Shown here in pieces: positions 6,394 through 11,469 of a DNA stretch of 11,469 nucleotides. The notes below the pieces were generated by a model. The model was not told the origin of the DNA and made no database searches. It saw nothing but the letters and a program-made list of their open reading frames with translations. How positions within the stretch are numbered: the first letter of the stretch is position 1; the number at the start of each line of letters is the position of its first letter. Origin of the DNA: Paracoccaceae bacterium (GTDB lineage Bacteria; Pseudomonadota; Alphaproteobacteria; Rhodobacterales; Rhodobacteraceae); contig JANSYB010000027.1 of assembly GCA_024742655.1 (NCBI GenBank), forward strand, positions 1-11,469. Direction: 5' to 3'. Both the position numbers and the translations under genes were made by a program.

Positions 6394-8049
6394 ATGACAT
6401 TGAATCTCAGCATGCCAGGTCAGGGACCGGATCAGGAACTCAAGCCAAGGATCACCGTGTTCGGTGTGGGCGGCGCAGGCGGCAACGCGGTCAACAACAT
6501 GATCGACAAGCAGCTCGAGGGCGTCGATTTCGTCGTGGCCAACACCGATGCACAGGCCCTGGCGCAATCGAGGGCCGAAAGCCGGATCCAGCTGGGCGTG
6601 AAGGCCACCGAAGGTCTGGGCGCGGGCGCCAAGGCCGCGGTCGGGGCCGCCGCCGCGGAAGAGAACATCGAGCAGATCGTCGACCATCTGGCCGGGGCGC
6701 ATATGTGCTTTATCACCGCCGGCATGGGCGGGGGCACCGGCACGGGCGCGGCACCGATCATCGCGCAGGCCGCCCGCGAGCTGGGCGTTCTGACCGTGGG
6801 TGTCGTGACCAAGCCCTTCCAGTTCGAAGGGGCCAAGCGCATGCGCCAGGCCGAGGATGGTGTCGACAGCCTGCAGAAGATGGTCGATACGCTGATCATC
6901 ATTCCCAACCAGAACCTGTTCCGTCTCGCCAACGAAAAGACGACCTTCACCGAGGCGTTCTCGATGGCCGATGACGTGCTTTATCAGGGTGTGAAGGGCG
7001 TGACCGACCTGATGGTCCGTCCGGGCCTGATCAACCTCGACTTTGCCGATGTCCGGGCCGTGATGGACGAGATGGGCAAGGCGATGATGGGCACCGGCGA
7101 GGATTCCGGCGAAGATCGCGCGATCCAGGCCGCCGAGAAGGCGATCGCCAACCCGCTGCTGGACGAAATCAGCCTGCGCGGCGCCAAGGGTGTTCTGATC
7201 AACATCACCGGCGGACACGATCTGACCCTGTTCGAACTTGACGAGGCCGCCAACCGCATCCGCGAGGAAGTGGACGCAGACGCCAACATCATCGTTGGCT
7301 CCACGCTGGATACCGGCATGGAAGGCGTGATGCGCGTGTCCGTCGTCGCCACCGGCATTGATGCCACCGACGTGAACCACGAAACACCTGTGCCGCGTCG
7401 CAGCCTGGCCGAGCCGCTCAAGCCGGCCGAGACCGTCAGCGAAGAGCCCTTCGAACAGCCCTATGAAGAGCCGGCCGTGGCCGCCTATCAACCGACCGAT
7501 GAGCAAGAGGTCGCGGTGGCCAGTTCGGAAGACGAACCCAGCCTCTTCAACGCGTTCGACGCGCAGCGCGCGGCCGCCGAAGAGCAGATGGAAGACATCT
7601 TCGAGCAGGATGCCGGCAGTGCAGATGCCGAGGATGACGGCGCGTTGCCGCCCCCGGCCTACACGCCCCCCAGCGAGGCCGCGCCATATGTCGCGCATGC
7701 CGCCGAGGAGGCCGAGGCCTTTGTCGCACCCAAGGCACCGGCCGCGGGCACACCGTCGCCCGACGCCCTGGCCCGACTGCAAGCCGCTGTTGGAAAAGCG
7801 CCCCGGCAGGCCGGAACGCAGCGCCCTCAACCGGCCGCGGAGGTGGATACGCCGGCTGAAAAATCGCGGTTCGGGATCAATTCCCTGATCACCCGGATGA
7901 CCGGGCACGGGGCCGAAAGCCAGCAGCAACCTCAGCGTCCCGCGCGCCAGCAACCGCCGGTTCAGTCCGCACAGGCCGCCTCGGCACCGCAGGACGAAGA
8001 GGACGACCAGATCGAAATCCCGGCCTTCCTGCGTCGGCAGGCGAACTGA
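6394..8049 (+). CDS. ftsZ: Cell division GTPase FtsZ with long C-terminal linker
   Basis: A 551-residue tubulin homologue that polymerises into the Z ring. The globular core (about 15-322) contains [12 protein letters not shown], the tubulin signature GGGTGTG (112-118), [18 protein letters not shown], and the T7 loop LINLDFADV (212-220) that completes GTP hydrolysis in the neighbouring subunit. Residues 77-84 read AGAKAAVG where many FtsZ have AGANPEVG, a mild clade-type variation. From about 323 to 537 is a long linker, first acidic, then proline- and glutamine-rich, with two more conserved-looking stretches: [17 protein letters not shown] (455-471) and [15 protein letters not shown] (490-504). 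The C-terminal peptide [15 protein letters not shown] is the binding site for FtsA and other tethers. The start ATG follows AGGCGGA. A terminator follows 20 bp after the stop. Confidence 0.97.
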   Translation: MTLNLSMPGQGPDQELKPRITVFGVGGAGGNAVNNMIDKQLEGVDFVVANTDAQALAQSRAESRIQLGVKATEGLGAGAKAAVGAAAAEENIEQIVDHLAGAHMCFITAGMGGGTGTGAAPIIAQAARELGVLTVGVVTKPFQFEGAKRMRQAEDGVDSLQKMVDTLIIIPNQNLFRLANEKTTFTEAFSMADDVLYQGVKGVTDLMVRPGLINLDFADVRAVMDEMGKAMMGTGEDSGEDRAIQAAEKAIANPLLDEISLRGAKGVLINITGGHDLTLFELDEAANRIREEVDADANIIVGSTLDTGMEGVMRVSVVATGIDATDVNHETPVPRRSLAEPLKPAETVSEEPFEQPYEEPAVAAYQPTDEQEVAVASSEDEPSLFNAFDAQRAAAEEQMEDIFEQDAGSADAEDDGALPPPAYTPPSEAAPYVAHAAEEAEAFVAPKAPAAGTPSPDALARLQAAVGKAPRQAGTQRPQPAAEVDTPAEKSRFGINSLITRMTGHGAESQQQPQRPARQQPPVQSAQAASAPQDEEDDQIEIPAFLRRQAN

Positions 8050-8069
8050 AGCTGACACGTTTTAGACGG

Positions 8070-8102
8070 AAAGGGCCCCATCGCGGGGCCCTTTTTCTTT
8101 TT
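8070..8102 (+). terminator. Rho-independent terminator of the ftsQAZ block
   Basis: A perfect 10-bp stem, AAAGGGCCCC (8070-8079) and GGGGCCCTTT (8085-8094), closes a five-base ATCGC loop and runs into a T-rich tail (8092-8102, one C interruption). It starts 20 bp after the ftsZ stop, so it should end transcription of the division block and separate it from lpxC. It is the clearest terminator in the window. Confidence 0.93.
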
Positions 8103-8267
8103 ATGAACAGGGCTTTATGGGCCAAAAATCCTGTATGAGCAGAATTCCGCCTTTCTGCACGGGGCCATGTTTCATCACGTTGCAAAGAGTGAATTGAGCA
8201 TTGCGCAGTGGCCTCATAAACCTTTGGCCAACCATAAGAGCAGTGGACTTGATTCCCGAGGGACGTT

Positions 8268-9191
8268 TTGCAGAACACGATCAAAGCACCTGTTTCCTTT
8301 TCCGGCGTCGGATTGCATTCCGGGGTCGCGGCACATGCGACGATTCTGCCCGCACCGGCGAACCGTGGCATCGTGTTCCGTCGTCTCGACTGTGACGGCG
8401 GGGTCTGCGAAATTCCGGCGCGCTATGACCTGGTGCGGCAATCGCCCCTTTGCACCCTTCTTCAGAATGCCGCTGGTACGTCCGTTTCGACGGTGGAACA
8501 TATCATGGCGGCGCTTTCGGGCTGTGGCATCCATAACGCCGTGATCGAGGTTTCCGGCCCCGAAATTCCGATCCTCGACGGCAGTTCCGCCCAGTTCGTG
8601 CGCGGCATCCTTTGCAGCGGTGTGCGTCGTCAGGATGCGCCCGTGCGGGCGCTGCGCGTTCTCAAACCCGTCGAGGTGATCCGCGGCGATTCGAGTGCCC
8701 GGCTGGTACCGCATGAGACATTGCTGATCGAATTCAGCATCGAGTTCGAGGATGCGGCGATCGGCGCGCAGAAAAAGCTTCTGAACATGTCGAACGGCAG
8801 TTTCGTGCGTGAATTGTCGACCTCGCGCACCTTCTGCCGGCAGGCTGACGTGGACGCGATGCGGGCCAATGGTCTGGCCCTTGGCGGCAGCCCGGGCGAA
8901 AACGCCGTGGTCTTTGATGGCGACCGCGTGCTCAGCCCCGGTGGTCTGCGCCAGCCCGATGAGCCGGTTCGGCACAAGATGCTGGATGCACTTGGCGATC
9001 TGGCCCTCGCGGGCCTGCCGATTCTCGGGCATTATCAGGGGGTTCGCGCAGGACACGCCTTGACCAACGATCTGTTGCACGCGCTGTTCGCCCAAGCGGA
9101 TGCCTTTGACGTTGTGGAATGTGATGGCGACACCGCCGCGCGCCTTCCCGGGGCCGGTGTTCATTGGGACGAAATCCCGGACGTTGCCTGA
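8268..9191 (+). CDS. lpxC: UDP-3-O-acyl-N-acetylglucosamine deacetylase
   Basis: A 307-residue zinc enzyme that removes acetate from UDP-3-O-acyl-GlcNAc, the committed step of lipid A synthesis in the cytoplasm. Motifs are FSGVGLHSG at the start, STVEHIMAAL with zinc histidine about 78 and catalytic glutamate about 77, GPEIPILDGSSAQFV, SRTFC, and VRHKMLDALGD with zinc ligands histidine about 236 and aspartate about 240. GHALTN follows with the catalytic-site histidine about 263. I chose TTG 8268: GAGGG lies close upstream, and the protein then begins MQNTIKAPVSFSGVGLHSG, as in homologues; no ATG or GTG fits. The leader (8103-8267) contains a GCAGAA/TTCTGC stem (8139-8158), but I see no convincing promoter boxes, although one must exist after the ftsZ terminator. 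The rare start codon may keep synthesis low. Confidence 0.95.
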   Translation: MQNTIKAPVSFSGVGLHSGVAAHATILPAPANRGIVFRRLDCDGGVCEIPARYDLVRQSPLCTLLQNAAGTSVSTVEHIMAALSGCGIHNAVIEVSGPEIPILDGSSAQFVRGILCSGVRRQDAPVRALRVLKPVEVIRGDSSARLVPHETLLIEFSIEFEDAAIGAQKKLLNMSNGSFVRELSTSRTFCRQADVDAMRANGLALGGSPGENAVVFDGDRVLSPGGLRQPDEPVRHKMLDALGDLALAGLPILGHYQGVRAGHALTNDLLHALFAQADAFDVVECDGDTAARLPGAGVHWDEIPDVA

Positions 9192-9216
9192 CACCGCAAT
9201 CAAACGGCTGGCCAGA

Positions 9217-9235
9217 AAAGCGCCAAAGGCGTTTT
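9217..9235 (+). terminator. Weak terminator-like hairpin after lpxC
   Basis: AAAGCGCC (9217-9224) pairs with GGCGTTTT (9228-9235) around an AAA loop, with one G-U pair. It lies 25 bp after the lpxC stop. The T-run is part of the stem, so termination would be partial at best. It overlaps the candidate -35 box of the bamD promoter. Confidence 0.3.
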
Positions 9236-9260
9236 GCACCGGAAATTTATGTGCTAGGAC
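9234..9260 (+). promoter_or_regulatory. Candidate housekeeping promoter for bamD
   Basis: TTGCAC (9234-9239) is followed by GCTAGGAC (9253-9260). The second element matches seven of eight positions of the alphaproteobacterial -10 form GCTANAWC known from Caulobacter, at an acceptable distance from the TTG element. Transcription would begin about 45-50 bp before the bamD ATG. The -35 box is imperfect, so this is a moderate call. Confidence 0.45.
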
Positions 9261-9273
9261 CAGTGCGAAGCAG

Positions 9274-9291
9274 GGGGGAAGCCCCCGGGGG
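9274..9291 (+). promoter_or_regulatory. G5-C5-G5 foldback in the bamD leader
   Basis: GGGGG (9274-9278) can pair with CCCCC (9282-9286) over an AAG loop. The same C-run is immediately followed by another GGGGG (9287-9291), so two exclusive pairings can be drawn, although the second has no room for a loop within one strand. It lies about 25 bp before the bamD start and could slow ribosome access or stabilise the 5' end. A role is not shown. Confidence 0.3.
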
Positions 9292-9315
9292 ATTGCAGCG
9301 AGGGTGAGTTCGAGC

Positions 9316-10167
9316 ATGACAGGCGGCAAGGTCCGGACGCGTCTTTTGGCGACGCTTCTCATGGGGGCGATCCTGTCCGGTTGCGGCGGGCTTGACGCCA
9401 AGATCGAGCGCGGCGAGATCGAGTACGAAAACTTCACCGCAGAACAGATCTACGGTCGCGCCGAATACGATCTGGCCCGCGGCGATCCCGAACTGGCCGC
9501 CGATGTCTTTGCCGAGGTCGAACGCCTTTATCCTTATTCCGAATGGGCCAAGCGCGCGGTGATCATGCAGGCCTTTGCCTATCACCGGGCCAAGGATTAC
9601 GAGAACAGCCGGTCCGCCGCGCAGCGGTTCATCGATTTCTATCCCACCGATGGCGATGCAGCCTATGCGCAGTACCTGTTGGCGCTGAGCTACTACGACC
9701 AGATCGATGAGGTCGGCCGCGATCAGGGGCTGACATTCCAGGCCCTGCAATCCCTGCGCGAGGTGATCGAGCGCTACCCGGACAGCGAATACGCCAGCTC
9801 GGCGATTCTCAAGTTCGACCTTGCGTTCAACCATCTGGCCGCCAAGGAAATGGAAATCGGGCGATACTACCTGCGCCGCGATCATTTCGCGTCCGCGATC
9901 AACCGGTTCCGTGTGGTTGTCGAGGATTTCCAGACCACCACCCATACCGCCGAGGCGCTGCACAGGCTGGTCGAGGCCTACCTGTCGCTTGGCCTGACCG
10001 ACGAGGCGCGGACCGCGGGTGCGATACTGGGCCATAACTTCCGCGGCACCGAATGGTATGAAGACAGTTACAAGCTGCTCACCGGGCGGGGCCTGACCCT
10101 CGAGGCGGTCGGCGACAACTGGTTGCGTCAGATTTATCGCCAGATGATCCTCGGGCGGTGGCTCTAG
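9316..10167 (+). CDS. bamD: Outer membrane assembly lipoprotein BamD
   Basis: A 283-residue lipoprotein of the BAM complex, which folds beta-barrel proteins into the outer membrane. The N-terminus is a lipoprotein signal: basic residues, a hydrophobic run LLATLLMGAIL, then the lipobox LSGC with the lipidated cysteine at 23. The mature part is TPR-like helical repeats: YGRAEYDLARGDPELAADVF (46-65), then LYPYSEWAKRAVIMQAFAYH, FYPTDGDAAYAQYLLALSYY, RYPDSEYASSAILKFDLAFN and FASAINRFRVVVEDF. This matches the BamD (ComL/YfiO) pattern in order and length. ATG 9316 is chosen; an in-frame GTG at 9304 would add four residues and keep the signal. The gene follows lpxC by 124 bp and precedes recN by 22 bp, so recN is probably in the same transcript. 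Confidence 0.94.
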   Translation: MTGGKVRTRLLATLLMGAILSGCGGLDAKIERGEIEYENFTAEQIYGRAEYDLARGDPELAADVFAEVERLYPYSEWAKRAVIMQAFAYHRAKDYENSRSAAQRFIDFYPTDGDAAYAQYLLALSYYDQIDEVGRDQGLTFQALQSLREVIERYPDSEYASSAILKFDLAFNHLAAKEMEIGRYYLRRDHFASAINRFRVVVEDFQTTTHTAEALHRLVEAYLSLGLTDEARTAGAILGHNFRGTEWYEDSYKLLTGRGLTLEAVGDNWLRQIYRQMILGRWL

Positions 10168-10189
10168 GTCGCTGGCCCCGGGGGCGTCC

Positions 10190-11469
10190 ATGCTGCGCGC
10201 GCTTGAAATTCGTGACATTCTGATCATCGACCGGCTGGACATCGCGTTTCAGCCGGGACTGAACGTGCTGACGGGCGAAACCGGCGCGGGCAAATCCATC
10301 CTGCTGGACTCGCTGGGATTCGTGCTGGGTTGGCGGGGCCGGGCCGAGTTGGTGCGGCAGGGGGCGGAGCAGGGCGAGGTTGTCGCCGAATTCGACCTGC
10401 CGCCCGGTCACGCGGCCCGCGCTGTGCTTGAAGAGGCAGGGCTGCCTGTCGAGGAGGCACTGATCCTGCGGCGCGTCAATACGGCCGACGGGCGCAAGAC
10501 GGCCTATGTCAACGACCGGCGATGTTCGGGAGAGGTCTTGCGCCAATTGTCGGATTGCCTGATCGAGCTGCACGGGCAGCATGATGACCGCGGCCTGCTT
10601 GATCCGAAAGGGCACCGGGATTTGCTGGATGCGTTTGGCCGTCTGGCCGGCCCGCGCGACAGGGTAAGGGCCGCCTGGCGCCGTCTGTCCGAGGCGCGCA
10701 AGGCGCTGGAGAGCGCCGAGGCGGCGTTGAGCGCCCTGCGCGAAGAGGAGGATTTTCTGCGTCACGCGGTCGGCGAACTGGACGCGCTGGACCCGCAGCC
10801 GGGTGAGGATGAATCGCTGGATTCGCACCGTCGCCTGATGCAGCAATCCGAACGTATCCGCGAGGATATCGCCAAGGCGCAGGGGGCGCTTGGACAGGAT
10901 GGCGCCGAGGGGGCCGCCGGGGATGCGCTGCGCTGGCTGGAAGGTGCGGCCGATCAGGCCGAGGGACAGCTCGAAGATCCGATTGCCGCTCTTGGCCGCG
11001 CCCTCGTGGAACTGGACGAGGCGGCCCAGGGCGTGAGCCGATGCCTCGAGGCGCTGAGCTTCAACCCGCTGGAACTGGAAGAGACCGAGGAACGGCTGTT
11101 CGCGATCCGGGCCCTGGCCCGCAAGCATGGCGTCACGCCGGATGAGTTGAGCACCTTTGCCGATGGGTTGCGGGAACGGCTGGGGGCGTTGGATCAGGGT
11201 GATAGCGACATCGCGGACTTGCGCGCGGCGTTACACGACGCACAGGCGGGGTACGACGCCGAGGCCATGGCCCTGACCCAAGCGCGCGAGGCGGCGGCGG
11301 CGCGGCTGGACGACGCCGTCACCGCGGAACTGGCCCCGCTGAAAATGGAGCGGGCCGTGTTCACAACGCGGATCGAACCCGCCACGCCGGGCCCGGAGGG
11401 CGCCGACGCGGTGACGTTCCGCGTGGCCACCAACCCCGGCGCCCCCGCAGGACCGCTGGGCAAGATCGC
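10190..11469 (+). CDS. recN: DNA repair protein RecN, 5' part, cut by the window edge
   Basis: An open frame from ATG 10190 (GGGGG six bases upstream) runs without a stop to the end of the window, giving about 426 residues of a protein that is usually about 550. RecN is an SMC-like ATPase that helps repair double-strand breaks. The start MLRALEIRDILIIDRLDIAF is typical, and the Walker A motif GETGAGKS is at residues 29-36. LIELHGQHDDRGLLD (about 124-138) is the Q-loop region, and about 155-360 is rich in E, A, R and L as expected for the coiled-coil arms. The last visible part, VTFRVATNPGAPAGPLGKI, is the stretch that leads into the ABC signature, which lies beyond the window with Walker B. 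No LexA-type box (GTTC-N7-GTTC) is seen just upstream. Confidence 0.94.
   Translation, partial: MLRALEIRDILIIDRLDIAFQPGLNVLTGETGAGKSILLDSLGFVLGWRGRAELVRQGAEQGEVVAEFDLPPGHAARAVLEEAGLPVEEALILRRVNTADGRKTAYVNDRRCSGEVLRQLSDCLIELHGQHDDRGLLDPKGHRDLLDAFGRLAGPRDRVRAAWRRLSEARKALESAEAALSALREEEDFLRHAVGELDALDPQPGEDESLDSHRRLMQQSERIREDIAKAQGALGQDGAEGAAGDALRWLEGAADQAEGQLEDPIAALGRALVELDEAAQGVSRCLEALSFNPLELEETEERLFAIRALARKHGVTPDELSTFADGLRERLGALDQGDSDIADLRAALHDAQAGYDAEAMALTQAREAAAARLDDAVTAELAPLKMERAVFTTRIEPATPGPEGADAVTFRVATNPGAPAGPLGKI

Noticed and set aside
6202..8058. A 618-codon open frame on the minus strand opposite ftsZ
   Set aside because: It is a shadow of GC-rich codon use in ftsZ; its translation is low-complexity, rich in G, R, H and L, with no family motifs, while the + strand has an intact FtsZ.
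10100..10189. SOS (LexA) box upstream of recN
   Set aside because: I looked for GTTC-N7-GTTC and its reverse complement and found no match near the start; recN may be read from the bamD promoter.

Overview
The window is a GC-rich (by eye in the mid-60s percent), densely packed chromosomal segment with every recognised gene on the + strand. It is the distal part of a division and cell wall (dcw) cluster, continuing into outer-membrane biogenesis genes. The best-fitting source is an alphaproteobacterium of the Rhodobacterales (Roseobacter group). The reasons are two small membrane proteins of the DUF2484 type between murC and murB, the FtsZ form with a long C-terminal linker ending in [11 protein letters not shown], and the order murC, murB, ddl, ftsQ, ftsA, ftsZ, lpxC, bamD, recN.

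Layout. Bases 1-226 are the 3' end of murC. Bases 227-334 hold a striking run of abutting palindromes. Bases 335-2036 hold an APC-family amino acid permease followed by two tandem DUF2484 paralogues; stop and start codons overlap at both junctions, so the three are probably translationally coupled. A short spacer with two hairpins (2037-2117) precedes murB (2118-3050). Then follow ddl (3104-4027), ftsQ (4015-4881, overlapping ddl) and ftsA (4884-6218, 2 bp after ftsQ). A 175-bp spacer with a GTTAAC CtrA-like motif and a possible promoter leads into ftsZ (6394-8049), which is closed by a strong rho-independent terminator (8070-8102). Downstream are lpxC (TTG start, 8268-9191), bamD (9316-10167) with its own candidate promoter, and the 5' two-thirds or so of recN (10190 to the window edge).

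How the genes work together. MurC, MurB and Ddl make cytoplasmic peptidoglycan precursors. FtsQ, FtsA and FtsZ build the divisome that directs septal wall synthesis. LpxC commits precursors to lipid A, and BamD is part of the outer-membrane protein insertion machine, so the block covers inner wall, septum and outer membrane. RecN is a DNA repair SMC-like protein that is merely adjacent.

Most of the window is well-known biology. The less explained parts are the palindrome run after murC, the permease inserted into a cell-wall operon, the DUF2484 pair, the hairpins just before murB, the possible CtrA input to ftsZ and the patterned FtsZ linker. No RNA genes, insertion sequences, prophage genes, CRISPR arrays or defence systems were seen. 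I did not find evidence of a wholly new system.
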